A stretch of 18,215 nucleotides of DNA, taken from positions 1 through 18,215 of the forward strand of contig DAOTUB010000025.1 in assembly GCA_034437455.1 (NCBI GenBank), given 5' to 3'. Under the pieces are notes generated by a model. That model searched no databases. It was not told where the DNA came from and worked only from the letters and a program-made list of their open reading frames with translations. Of this stretch, positions 6,149 to 14,112 are shown in pieces; within the stretch, counting starts at the first letter, position 1; each line of letters begins with the position of its first letter. The stretch comes from DAOTUB01 sp034437455. GTDB taxonomy: Bacteria; Chloroflexota; Anaerolineae; B4-G1. Both the position numbers and the translations under genes were made by a program.

Positions 6149-7876
6149 ATGAAAAACCGTCAAGTGTCCGAAATATTCGCGGCGATGGCCGACATCCTGG
6201 CCATCCAGGGAGAAGGCTACCACCGCATCATGGCCTACCGGCGCGCCGCCGAGAACGTCGCCGCGTTAGGCCAACCATTGGAGGATCTCTGGCAGGCGGG
6301 CGAGTTGGAATCTATCCCCGGCGTCGGCAAGACACTGGCGGCGAAGATCGACGAACTGATGCGCACAGGCCGCTTGAGCGCCTACGAGAAACTCCAGGCC
6401 CAGGTGCCAGAGGGCGTGACAGCGATGCTCCAGATCCCCGACGTCGGCCCCAAGCGGGCGGCCTTGTTCTGGAAGGAGCTGGGCATCGTCAGCATCGAAG
6501 CATTGGAGGAAGCAGCGAGGGCGGGTCGCCTCCGAACCATCCCCGGCATGGGAGCCAAGAGCGAGGAAAAGGTGCTGGCGGGCATCGAGGCGTTCAAGCG
6601 GCGCACCGGCCGCACCCTGCTGGGCGTGGCCTGGCATCTGGCTTACCAGATGCTGGAGCCGCTGCGCCAGATACCGGGCGTGGTGCAGGCCGCTCCCGCC
6701 GGCAGCCTGCGCCGCATGCGAGAGACCGTGGGCGATCTGGACCTCCTCGTAGCGTCCGCCGATCCCGATCCGGTGATGGTCTACTTCCGCGAGCTGCCCC
6801 AGGTGGACGAGGTGCTGCTGAGCGGCCCCACGAAAACGTCCATCCGCACCCACGATGGCCTCCAGGTGGACCTGCGCGTGCTGGAGCCGGCTCGCTGGGG
6901 GACGGCGCTGCAATATTTCACCGGCAGCCAGGCTCACAACATCCGCCTGCGGGGATTGGCGCTCGAGCGGGGTCTTTCCCTGAGCGAGTATGCGCTCAAA
7001 CGGGAGGACGGCGCGGAGATCGTCTGCGCGACCGAGGAGGAGGTCTACGCCGCGCTGGGGCTGCCGTTCATTCCGCCGGAGCTGCGCGAGGATCGGGGCG
7101 AGATCGAGGCGGCGTTGGCGGGCCGTCTGTCCGACCTGATCGAAGTGGGAGACTTGAAAGGTGATCTGCAATTTCACACCACCTGGTCCGATGGACATCA
7201 GAGCTTGCTGGAGATGGCGCGGGCAGCGCGGGCGTACGGGCTGGAGTACGCCTTGGTGACCGATCACTCGCATGGTCTGGGCATCGTCCGCGGCCTCACG
7301 GCTGGGGACTTGAATCGCCAACGGGCCGAGATCGAGGAGGTCAACCGCGAGATGGGCGATACTTTTGGGCTGTTGGCCGGGATCGAGGTGGAGGTGCGGG
7401 CGGATGGCTCCCTCGACTTTCCCGACGAGGTGCTGGCCGAGCTCGACCTGGTGGTGGCGGCGGTGCACACCGGGCTGCGCCAGGATCGGGAGCAGGTCAC
7501 AGAGCGGATGCTTTCGGCGATCCGCAATCCCCACGTGGACGTCATCGCCCACCCGGCGGGGCGGCTAATCGGCGAGCGGGAGGGGGCCGATCTCGATATG
7601 GAGGCGATTTTCCGCGCCGCCGCCGAAACGGGCGTCGCGTTGGAGGTCAACGCCTATCCCAAGCGGCTCGATCTCTGCGACGTGCACGTGCGGCGGGCGC
7701 TCGAGTTGGGCGTCAAGCTGGCGATCAGCTCCGACACCCACGATGTGAACGGCTTTGCTATGCTGCCTTTTGGGGTAGCGACGGCCCGTCGAGGCTGGGC
7801 CACGGCCAACGACGTGATCAATACCTGGAGTGTGGAGAGAGTCCTCGCATGGAAAGCACAAAGAGCCGGTACTTGA
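6149..7876 (+). CDS. polX: DNA polymerase/3'-5' exonuclease PolX
   Basis: Family X DNA polymerase fused to a PHP nuclease, used in gap-filling base-excision and end repair in the cytoplasm. Its 575 residues match bacterial PolX. Helix-hairpin-helix motifs IPGVGK (56-61), IPDVGPK (96-102) and IPGMGAK (131-137) bind DNA. The polymerase core has GS (185-186), GDLD with Asp196 and Asp198, the third Asp at 241 (VDLRV) and YFTGS (256-260) for the nucleotide. The PHP domain follows: QFHTTWSDG (341-349), TDHSHG (371-376), GIEVEV (411-416), His440, AHPAG (467-471) and SSDTH (527-531). The first His of the usual HxH is Gln341, while the other metal ligands remain. The ATG at 6149 has a GGAGGGG ribosome site. 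The 3' end overlaps the HPP gene by 28 bases. Confidence 0.95.
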   Translation: MKNRQVSEIFAAMADILAIQGEGYHRIMAYRRAAENVAALGQPLEDLWQAGELESIPGVGKTLAAKIDELMRTGRLSAYEKLQAQVPEGVTAMLQIPDVGPKRAALFWKELGIVSIEALEEAARAGRLRTIPGMGAKSEEKVLAGIEAFKRRTGRTLLGVAWHLAYQMLEPLRQIPGVVQAAPAGSLRRMRETVGDLDLLVASADPDPVMVYFRELPQVDEVLLSGPTKTSIRTHDGLQVDLRVLEPARWGTALQYFTGSQAHNIRLRGLALERGLSLSEYALKREDGAEIVCATEEEVYAALGLPFIPPELREDRGEIEAALAGRLSDLIEVGDLKGDLQFHTTWSDGHQSLLEMARAARAYGLEYALVTDHSHGLGIVRGLTAGDLNRQRAEIEEVNREMGDTFGLLAGIEVEVRADGSLDFPDEVLAELDLVVAAVHTGLRQDREQVTERMLSAIRNPHVDVIAHPAGRLIGEREGADLDMEAIFRAAAETGVALEVNAYPKRLDLCDVHVRRALELGVKLAISSDTHDVNGFAMLPFGVATARRGWATANDVINTWSVERVLAWKAQRAGT

Positions 7877-8388
7877 TAGCAGGTCTGAATATACTCGACG
7901 AGAAATTCAAGACGCACAAAGCAAGATACGTGCTACAGTGTACCCTCGCGACCGGGGCGGTTTTCATCGTATTGATGATCCTCGACGCTTTGTCCGATAC
8001 GGTCATCATCGCCGCGCTGGGCGCGAGTTCGTTTATCGCGTTCACGATGCCTGGGGCGCAGGTTTCGAAGCCGAGGTTCCTGGTCGGAGGGTATCTGATG
8101 GGGACCGTTGCGGGGATTCTGTGCCATTATTTGTGCGATTGGCTGTTGCTTGCCCAATGGCCCGTTGTTCAAGCGTGCTCGAATGTGCTATTTGGCGCGC
8201 TGTCTGTGGGATTGGCCATCTTTTTGATGGTCATCACAGACACGGAGCATCCCCCTGCGGCGGGTTTGGCTTTGGGGTTTGTGCTGAATGATTGGGATTA
8301 CTTGACGGTCCTGGTCGTCGTGGTCGGCATCGTCTCATTGTCGCTCATCAAGGCGCTTCTGAGGCCGGTTTTGATGGATTTGCTATAA
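7849..8388 (+). CDS. HPP-family integral membrane protein
   Basis: A 179-residue membrane protein of the HPP family, named for the motif seen here as EHPPAAGLALG (133-143). Hydrophobic segments at about 28-47, 51-67, 78-102, 110-130 and 151-168 give four or five membrane helices. A plant member of this family has been linked to nitrite transport, but the bacterial function is mostly unknown and I assign none. The charged N-terminus (residues 1-26) is probably cytoplasmic. The ATG at 7849 has a GGAGAGAG ribosome site and lies 28 bases inside the end of polX, so the two are probably co-transcribed. A shared function with PolX is not obvious; the overlap may reflect compaction only. Confidence 0.87.
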   Translation: MESTKSRYLIAGLNILDEKFKTHKARYVLQCTLATGAVFIVLMILDALSDTVIIAALGASSFIAFTMPGAQVSKPRFLVGGYLMGTVAGILCHYLCDWLLLAQWPVVQACSNVLFGALSVGLAIFLMVITDTEHPPAAGLALGFVLNDWDYLTVLVVVVGIVSLSLIKALLRPVLMDLL

Positions 8389-8501
8389 ATACCCATCGCC
8401 AGCGTGACCTTTGCCCCACGACGGTGTTATTCCTTATTGAATCAGAACTAGATCCTGGACCTGGCCCCTGAGGGGGCGAACGTCCCAAGGGAGGTATGTT
8501 T
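8389..8501 (+). promoter_or_regulatory. Leader region of the fatty-acid operon, with a hairpin
   Basis: This 113-base gap holds a hairpin just before the fabF ribosome site: GCCCC (8464-8468) and GGGGC (8473-8477) with loop TGAG, extendable by GGAC (8457-8460) and GTCC (8482-8485). A weak promoter candidate, TTGCCC (8411-8416) and TATTGA (8435-8440) 18 bases apart, lies upstream. No FapR- or FabR-like operator is recognisable. There is no T tract, so the hairpin is not a clear terminator. Confidence 0.3.
8487..8494 (+). promoter_or_regulatory. Ribosome binding site that fixes the fabF start
   Basis: AAGGGAGG lies 7 bases before the ATG at 8502 but only 1 base before the in-frame ATG at 8496, so translation should begin at 8502. 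Confidence 0.75.
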
Positions 8502-9746
8502 ATGAAACAGCGTGTGGTTGTGACCGGTCTCGGCGCGCTCACCCCGGTGGGGCACGACGTGCCGACGACGTGGGAGGCGCTCCTGGCCGGGCGCAGTGGC
8601 ATCGGACGCATTAGCCGCTTCGATCCCTCGGAACTGAACGTGCAGATCGCTGCCGAAGTCAAAGATTTCGACCCGGCGGCGATCTTTGGACACCGCGAGG
8701 CGCGCCGCAACGGTGAGTTTACGCTCTTTGCCCTCGAAGCCGCTCGCCAGGCCGTCGCCGATGCCGGGCTGGCGCTCGACGACGAAGGAAAGCGGCGCGC
8801 CGGCGTGATCGTCGGCACGGGCATCGGCGGCATATTGGCTTTGCTGGACAATTATGACATGTTCCTGGAACGTGGCGGGCGTCGCGTCAGCCCCTTTATG
8901 ATACCGATGATGATGCCCAACGCGGCCTCTGGCGCTGTCGCCATAGACCAGGGTTTGCAAGGGCCGAATTTTTCCATATCTTCTGCCTGCGCCACCGGCT
9001 CCCACGCCATCGGCGAGGCAGCTATGGTGATCCGGCGAGGGCAGGCCGAGATCATGCTCTGCGGCGGGAGCGAAGTAGCCACTCATCCCCTGGCGGTAGC
9101 TGGTTTCGGGAACATGGGGGCGCATTCTACGCGCAACGACGACCCGCAGCACGCTTGCCGCCCTTTTGACGCCGAGCGAGACGGCTTTGTCATCGGTGAG
9201 GGGGCGGGGATCCTGGTGTTGGAAACGTTGGAGCACGCGCAGCAACGCGGCGCTCGCATCCACGCCGAACTGTTGGGCTATGGCGCTTCCGCCGATGCGT
9301 TTCACATCACCGCCCCCGACGAGACGGGACAGGGTGCGGCGTTGGCGATGCAGGCGGCGATCCACGACGCGGGCTTGGCTCCCGAGGATGTGGATTACAT
9401 CAATGCCCATGGCACCAGCACGCCGCTCAACGACCGCATCGAGACCCAGGCCATCCGCATCGTCTTTGGCCTCCACGCCGACCAGTTGGCGGTCAATTCC
9501 ACCAAGTCGATGACGGGCCACTCGATGGGCGCGGCGGGGGCGATCGAGGCCATCGTCTGCGTCAGGAGCCTGGAGACCGGTTGGATTCATCCCACCATCA
9601 ACTACGAATATCCCGACCCCGAGTGCGACCTGGATTACGTGCCCAACCAGGCGCGGCGGTTGGATCCTCGCGTGGCGCTTTCAAATTCCTTCGGCTTTGG
9701 CGGACACAACGGCTGTCTTATCTTTCGGCGTTGGGAGGGAGAATGA
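8502..9746 (+). CDS. fabF: Beta-ketoacyl-ACP synthase II (FabF)
   Basis: Elongating condensing enzyme of type II fatty acid synthesis, joining malonyl-ACP to a growing acyl-ACP. The 414 residues match FabF length. The thiolase-fold triad is intact: nucleophile Cys163 in SSACATGSH, His303 in INAHGTSTPLND and His340 in KSMTGHSMGAAG. The C-terminal SFGFGGHNG is the family's glycine-rich loop. Residues 1-10 (MKQRVVVTGL) are the usual start of FabF, supporting the ATG at 8502. It is the first gene of the fatty-acid cluster and shares an ATGA overlap with fabH. FabF and FabB are similar; I call FabF because of the loop context and the usual single-copy arrangement, and the distinction is not certain. 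Confidence 0.93.
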   Translation: MKQRVVVTGLGALTPVGHDVPTTWEALLAGRSGIGRISRFDPSELNVQIAAEVKDFDPAAIFGHREARRNGEFTLFALEAARQAVADAGLALDDEGKRRAGVIVGTGIGGILALLDNYDMFLERGGRRVSPFMIPMMMPNAASGAVAIDQGLQGPNFSISSACATGSHAIGEAAMVIRRGQAEIMLCGGSEVATHPLAVAGFGNMGAHSTRNDDPQHACRPFDAERDGFVIGEGAGILVLETLEHAQQRGARIHAELLGYGASADAFHITAPDETGQGAALAMQAAIHDAGLAPEDVDYINAHGTSTPLNDRIETQAIRIVFGLHADQLAVNSTKSMTGHSMGAAGAIEAIVCVRSLETGWIHPTINYEYPDPECDLDYVPNQARRLDPRVALSNSFGFGGHNGCLIFRRWEGE

Positions 9747-10867
9747 CGACGAACGCTCATCTTGTCGGCTGGGGAAGGTATATACCCGAGCGCGTCTTGA
9801 CCAACGATGAACTGACGCAGATGGTGGATACGTCGGAGGAGTGGATCCGCGCCCGCACCGGGATCGCCGAGCGGCGCATCGCCAGCGACGGCGAGACGAC
9901 GGCCAGCATGTCGATCCAGGCGGCGCGGCGGGCGCTGGAGGTAGCCAACCTCGATCCATCGCAACTCGACCTGATCATTGTCGCCACGGCCACGCCCGAC
10001 TATATGTTCCCGGCTACGGCCTGTTTGGTACAGGATGCATTGGGGGCCACTCACGCGGGGGCCTTTGATCTCGCGGCGGGTTGCACGGGCTTTGTCTATG
10101 GCCTCAATGTGGCCGCGAATCTCATCGCGGCTGGCGCTCACGAGACTGTCTTGATCGTTGGGGCCGAGACCCTGTCTCGCATCGTGGACTGGCACGACCG
10201 GGGCACCTGTATCCTTTTCAGCGACGGGGCGGGCGCCGTCATCCTCCAGGCGAATGGGGCCGACGGCGGCGTCCTGTCTACTCTCGTCGGCTCGGATGGT
10301 TCTGGAGGCGAACTGCTCTGCTTGCCGGGGGGAGGCAGTCGACATCCGGCCTCTCACCGCACCGTGGCCGAGGGGCTGCATTATTTGAGAATGAAAGGAC
10401 GAGAGGTCTTTCGCTTCGCCGTGCGCACCATGCCCAACGCCACGCGCCAGGTGCTGAAACGGGCGGGCTTGAGCGTCGCTGACCTGGACCTCCTCATCCC
10501 TCACCAGGCGAATCAACGGATCACCGACGCCTCGGCCAAATCGCTGGGCTTGCCGCCGGAGGCCATCATCAGCAACGTGGAATGGTACGGCAATAACTCG
10601 GCCGCCTCCATCCCCATCGCCTTGTGCGAGGCGGTGGAGGAGGGGCGCATCCAGCAGGACGATCTGCTGGTCCTGGTCGGGTTCGGCGCGGGGCTGACCT
10701 GGGCGGCGACCGCTCTGCGTTGGAGCAAGCCCCTGCCGCTCGTCGAGCCTTCGCCCAGAAAGAGAATCTGGACCTTTGGGCAAAAGCTGCGCTATCGTTA
10801 CGCGACGCTGCGCTCGTTGGTGCGCCGCTTCTTGCGCTGGCTGCTCTCCCTCGGGGTGAAGGAGTAA
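9743..10867 (+). CDS. fabH: Beta-ketoacyl-ACP synthase III (FabH) with a basic C-terminal extension
   Basis: Initiating condensing enzyme that joins a short acyl-CoA primer to malonyl-ACP. The Cys-His-Asn triad is present: Cys114 in AAGCTGF, His254 in PHQANQR and Asn284 in WYGNNSAAS. The ATG at 9743 overlaps the fabF stop (ATGA) and has a GGGAGG ribosome site; the longer frame from 9581 lies inside fabF and has no homology-like content. At 374 residues it is about 45 longer than usual. The catalytic fold ends near LTWAATALRW (318-327). The tail, residues 328-374, is rich in Arg, Trp and Leu (for example SLVRRFLRWLLSLGVKE) and could form an amphipathic helix on the membrane. The neighbouring carboxyltransferase begins 1 base later. 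Confidence 0.94.
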   Translation: MTTNAHLVGWGRYIPERVLTNDELTQMVDTSEEWIRARTGIAERRIASDGETTASMSIQAARRALEVANLDPSQLDLIIVATATPDYMFPATACLVQDALGATHAGAFDLAAGCTGFVYGLNVAANLIAAGAHETVLIVGAETLSRIVDWHDRGTCILFSDGAGAVILQANGADGGVLSTLVGSDGSGGELLCLPGGGSRHPASHRTVAEGLHYLRMKGREVFRFAVRTMPNATRQVLKRAGLSVADLDLLIPHQANQRITDASAKSLGLPPEAIISNVEWYGNNSAASIPIALCEAVEEGRIQQDDLLVLVGFGAGLTWAATALRWSKPLPLVEPSPRKRIWTFGQKLRYRYATLRSLVRRFLRWLLSLGVKE

Positions 10868-10868
10868 C

Positions 10869-12413
10869 GTGAGTTCTCACATCGAACGTCTCGAAGAGAA
10901 GCGCGCCCAGGCTCATCTGGGGGGTGGCTCCGACCGCATCGAGCGCCAGCACGCCAAGGGCAAGCTGACCGCCCGCGAGCGACTCGGTTATCTGCTCGAT
11001 TCCGGCACGTTCTACGAGCTGGACGAGTTTGTTACGCACAGGGCGACCGACTTTGGGCTGGACGAGCAGCACGCCCTGGGCGACAGCGTCGTCACCGGCT
11101 GGGGCGAGATCGACGGCCGCCAGGTGTACGTCTTTGCCCAGGATTTTACCGTGCTAGGTGGGTCGGTGGGCGAGGCTCACGGCCAAAAGATCTGCAAGGT
11201 GCTCGACCTGGCGCTGAGGAACGGCGCGCCCGTCATCGGCATCAACGATTCGGGTGGGGCGCGCATCCAGGAAGGGGTGGACGCACTGGCTGCCTACGGC
11301 GAGATATTCTACCGCAACGTCCTCGCCTCTGGCGTCGTCCCGCAGATATCCGTCATCGTGGGGCCGTGCGCCGGGGGCGCGGTCTATTCTCCCGCGCTCA
11401 CCGACTTTACGTTCATGACCGAGGGGACGGGCCTCATGTTCATCACCGGCCCGGGCGTCATCAAGGCGGTGACTCACGAAGAGGTTGATTCCCAGAAATT
11501 GGGCGGCGCCGAGATTCACAACCGGGTCAGCGGCGTGGCCCATTTCGCCGTCCCTGGAGAGGAAGAGACGCTCGGCTTGGTGCGGCAGCTCCTCTCGTAC
11601 CTGCCCTCCAACAACGCCGATGACCCGCCCTACCTCTCGCCGACCGATTCGTCCGACCGGATGGACGTGGCGCTCGACACGTTGGTGCCTGACGATCCAG
11701 CCCAGGGGTACGATATGCAGGAGATCATCCAGCGTGTCGTGGACGAGGATTCTTTTCTGGAGGTGCAGGCCCGGTTTGCCCCCAACCTGATCGTGGGCTT
11801 TGCCCGCATGGGCGGGCGCGTGATGGGGATCGTGGCCCAACAGCCGCCGGTCCTGGCGGGTGTGCTCGACATCGACGCCGCCGACAAGGGCGCGCGCTTT
11901 ATCCGTTTCTGTGATTGTTTCAACGTCCCGCTCCTCACGTTGACCGACACGCCGGGCTTTTTGCCGGGGGTGGAGCAGGAGCACGGCGGCATCATCCGTC
12001 ACGGGGCCAAGATGATCTATGCCTACGCCGAGGCGAGCGTGCCCAAGATCTCGGTCATCACCCGCAAGGCCTACGGCGGGGCCTACATCGTCATGAGTTC
12101 CAAGCACCTGCGCGGCGACGTCTGCCTGGCCTGGCCGGGGGCGGAGATCGCGGTGATGGGGCCGGAGGGGGCCGTCAACGTCGTCTTTCGCAAGGAATTG
12201 AAAGCGGCGGAGGATTCGGACAGCCTGCGGGAGGAGTTGGTGCGCGACTATCGCGACAAGTTTGCCAACCCTTACGTCGCAGCGGCGCGGGGTTATCTGG
12301 ATGGAGTGATCGCTCCCCGTGAGACCCGCCCGCGCGTCATCCGCGCGCTGGAGATGTTGCGCGACAAGCGGGTTCAGCGCCCGCCGCGCAAGCACGGCAA
12401 TATGCCTCTGTAA
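10869..12413 (+). CDS. Acyl-CoA carboxylase carboxyltransferase subunit, PccB/AccB type
   Basis: A 514-residue single-chain carboxyltransferase that moves CO2 from carboxybiotin to an acyl-CoA. The N half has NDSGGARIQEG (126-136) and GPCAGGA (165-171), and the C half has GGAY (403-406); the glycine-rich loops supply the two oxyanion holes. The position after GGAY, known from Streptomyces studies to tune substrate choice (Asp in PccB, Ile in the acetyl-CoA-accepting AccB), is Ile407 here. This favours acetyl-CoA use, in line with fabF and fabH next to it, though propionyl-CoA is not excluded. The start is GTG at 10869 with AAGGAG 4 bases upstream, 1 base after the fabH stop. MmdA (methylmalonyl-CoA decarboxylase) is the same family; no decarboxylase membrane subunits are nearby. 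Confidence 0.9.
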   Translation: MSSHIERLEEKRAQAHLGGGSDRIERQHAKGKLTARERLGYLLDSGTFYELDEFVTHRATDFGLDEQHALGDSVVTGWGEIDGRQVYVFAQDFTVLGGSVGEAHGQKICKVLDLALRNGAPVIGINDSGGARIQEGVDALAAYGEIFYRNVLASGVVPQISVIVGPCAGGAVYSPALTDFTFMTEGTGLMFITGPGVIKAVTHEEVDSQKLGGAEIHNRVSGVAHFAVPGEEETLGLVRQLLSYLPSNNADDPPYLSPTDSSDRMDVALDTLVPDDPAQGYDMQEIIQRVVDEDSFLEVQARFAPNLIVGFARMGGRVMGIVAQQPPVLAGVLDIDAADKGARFIRFCDCFNVPLLTLTDTPGFLPGVEQEHGGIIRHGAKMIYAYAEASVPKISVITRKAYGGAYIVMSSKHLRGDVCLAWPGAEIAVMGPEGAVNVVFRKELKAAEDSDSLREELVRDYRDKFANPYVAAARGYLDGVIAPRETRPRVIRALEMLRDKRVQRPPRKHGNMPL

Positions 12414-12572
12414 ATGAACAATGAGACAATGAACAATTTCCAATCCTTGCGAAGGTTACGAATGAGTTTTGCAGATGAGCGTTTACGGTTGACAAGAGCG
12501 CTTTGGGTTTGAAAGTTGTTGATGAACCTTCGCAAGGGTCAATGATCAACGAACGGATGATGGGGGATGAGG
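12414..12572. repeat. Spacer with perfect 13-bp inverted repeat and a short direct repeat
   Basis: The arms CCTTGCGAAGGTT (12445-12457) and AACCTTCGCAAGG (12525-12537) are exact reverse complements 67 bases apart. Each arm is itself nearly palindromic (CCTT-GCG-AAGG). A direct repeat of ATGAACAAT occurs at 12414-12422 and 12429-12437. This is the only sizeable gap inside the fabF-to-carrier cluster. It resembles a small inserted intergenic element, and no ORF or terminator T tract is seen in it. Confidence 0.65.
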
Positions 12573-14093
12573 ATGCCTGGTAAGGTCCTGGTGGCGAATC
12601 GAGGCGAGATTGCGGTGCGGGTGTTGCGTACTTGCTGGGAGCTGGGGCTGGAGACGGTGGCCGTTTTTTCGGAGGCCGATCGGGAGGCGCCTCACGTGCG
12701 CTATGCCGACGAGGCGTACTGCATCGGCCCGCCGCCGGCCCAGGAGAGTTACCTGCGCGGAGATCGCATCATTGAGACGGCGCTGAAAGCAAAGGCGCGG
12801 GCCATTCACCCTGGCTATGGTTTTCTGGCCGAGTCGCCTGCCTTTGCCCGGGATTGCGCCGAGGCCGGGTTGATCTTTATCGGGCCGCGTCCAGAGACGA
12901 TGGAGCTGCTGGGCGACAAGCTCGCCGCCCGGCGCGTGGCCCGTGACCTGGGCATCCCCGTCATCGAAGGCTCCGCCCAGGCCCTGGACGACGAGGGATT
13001 GCTGGAGGCCGCCGATGAGCTGGGGTATCCGGTGATCGTCAAGGCGGCGGCGGGCGGCGGCGGCATGGGCATCCGCGTGGCTAACTCGCGGGCGGAGCTG
13101 GAGTCGATCATCCCGCGCGCCCGCCAGGAGGCTCAGGCCGCTTTCGACGACGATGCGATCTACCTGGAGCGGCTGGTGAAGGACGCCCGTCACATCGAGG
13201 TGCAACTGCTGGGCGATACCCAGGGTCACGTCATCCACCTGGGCGAGCGGGAGTGCTCTATCCAGCGCCGGCATCAGAAGTTGATCGAGGAGGCCCCCTC
13301 GCGGGCATTGAACGACGATCTGCGGCAGCGCATCTGCCAGGCTGCGGTGAGCATCGGGGAGGCGGTAGGATATGTCAGCGCGGGCACGGTCGAATTCTTG
13401 CTTCCTTCGCCAACAAGCTTGGAGCAACGCAACGCTCAGGGTGATTTCTATTTCCTGGAAGTCAATCCTCGCTTGCAAGTGGAGCACACGGTCACCGAGG
13501 CGGTCACGGGCGTGGATGTGGTCAAGGAGCAGTTGCGCATCGCCGCCGGGCGGGAACTGCGCTACGCCCAGGAGGATATTCGTCCTCGAGGTTGGGCGCT
13601 CGAGTGCCGCATCCTGGCGGAGGATCCGGCCCGGGATTTCGCTCCCTGCGTGGGCCACATTTCCAGCCGGCGCGCGCCGGCTGGCCCGGGTATCCGCGTG
13701 GATAGCGGCATCTGCGAGGGACTCACGATCACGCCGCACTATGACTCGCTACTGGCCAAGCTGATCGCCTGGGGCGAGACGCGGGGCGTGGCCATCGTGC
13801 GCATGCGGCGGGCGCTGGAGGAGTATCGCATCGTCGGCGTCACGACGAACCTGGAGTTGTACCGCGCTCTGTTGAATAGCCCTCGTTTTTTCATCGGTCA
13901 GTTTCACACCCGTTTCCTGGAAGAGCAGTTCCGGTTGCCCGAACCGGAACGTGAGGATCGGATGACGGCGGCGTTGACGGCGGCGCTCCTCGAACACCGG
14001 CGGCACGAGGGGGATCGGGCGGCGGGTGAGCCTCGCGTCAGCCGTTGGAAAATGCTGGGTCGTTGGGAGTTGATGAGAGGGTGGGGTCGGTGA
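12573..14093 (+). CDS. accC: Biotin carboxylase subunit of acyl-CoA/acetyl-CoA carboxylase
   Basis: ATP-grasp enzyme that carboxylates carrier-bound biotin with bicarbonate. With the start at 12573 it has 506 residues. N-terminal MPGKVLVANRGEIAVRV is typical of AccC. The ATP-grasp glycine loop is AAGGGGMG (159-166). ERECSIQRRHQK (226-237) and EVNPRLQVEH (296-305) are the catalytic and metal-binding segments. A short insertion (about residues 278-289, PSPTSLEQRNAQ) precedes DFYFLEVN. It is about 50 residues longer than AccC, with a charged C-terminus, and it carries no biotin domain. A GGGGG run lies 6 bases before the ATG at 12573; the in-frame ATG at 12567 abuts that run, so I prefer the later start. 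Confidence 0.92.
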   Translation: MPGKVLVANRGEIAVRVLRTCWELGLETVAVFSEADREAPHVRYADEAYCIGPPPAQESYLRGDRIIETALKAKARAIHPGYGFLAESPAFARDCAEAGLIFIGPRPETMELLGDKLAARRVARDLGIPVIEGSAQALDDEGLLEAADELGYPVIVKAAAGGGGMGIRVANSRAELESIIPRARQEAQAAFDDDAIYLERLVKDARHIEVQLLGDTQGHVIHLGERECSIQRRHQKLIEEAPSRALNDDLRQRICQAAVSIGEAVGYVSAGTVEFLLPSPTSLEQRNAQGDFYFLEVNPRLQVEHTVTEAVTGVDVVKEQLRIAAGRELRYAQEDIRPRGWALECRILAEDPARDFAPCVGHISSRRAPAGPGIRVDSGICEGLTITPHYDSLLAKLIAWGETRGVAIVRMRRALEEYRIVGVTTNLELYRALLNSPRFFIGQFHTRFLEEQFRLPEPEREDRMTAALTAALLEHRRHEGDRAAGEPRVSRWKMLGRWELMRGWGR

Positions 14094-14112
14094 CGTTTGA
14101 GAGGGGGAAATT

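Noticed and set aside
6088..7164. 358-codon plus-strand frame overlapping polX
   Set aside because: It is rich in Gly, Arg and Pro with no recognisable domain, while the polX frame shows all polymerase and PHP motifs.
8448..9590. 380-codon minus-strand frame over fabF
   Set aside because: Antisense shadow; fabF has its intact Cys-His-His triad and ribosome site.
9581..9742. Upstream in-frame extension of fabH
   Set aside because: It lies within fabF and adds residues unlike FabH; the ATG at 9743 has the ribosome site and the normal FabH start.
11154..12443. 429-codon minus-strand frame over the carboxyltransferase
   Set aside because: Antisense shadow with low-complexity His/Asp/Arg content and no ribosome site.
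12489..12494. TTGACA in the spacer before accC as a promoter -35
   Set aside because: No -10-like hexamer lies 15-19 bases downstream, so a promoter cannot be supported.
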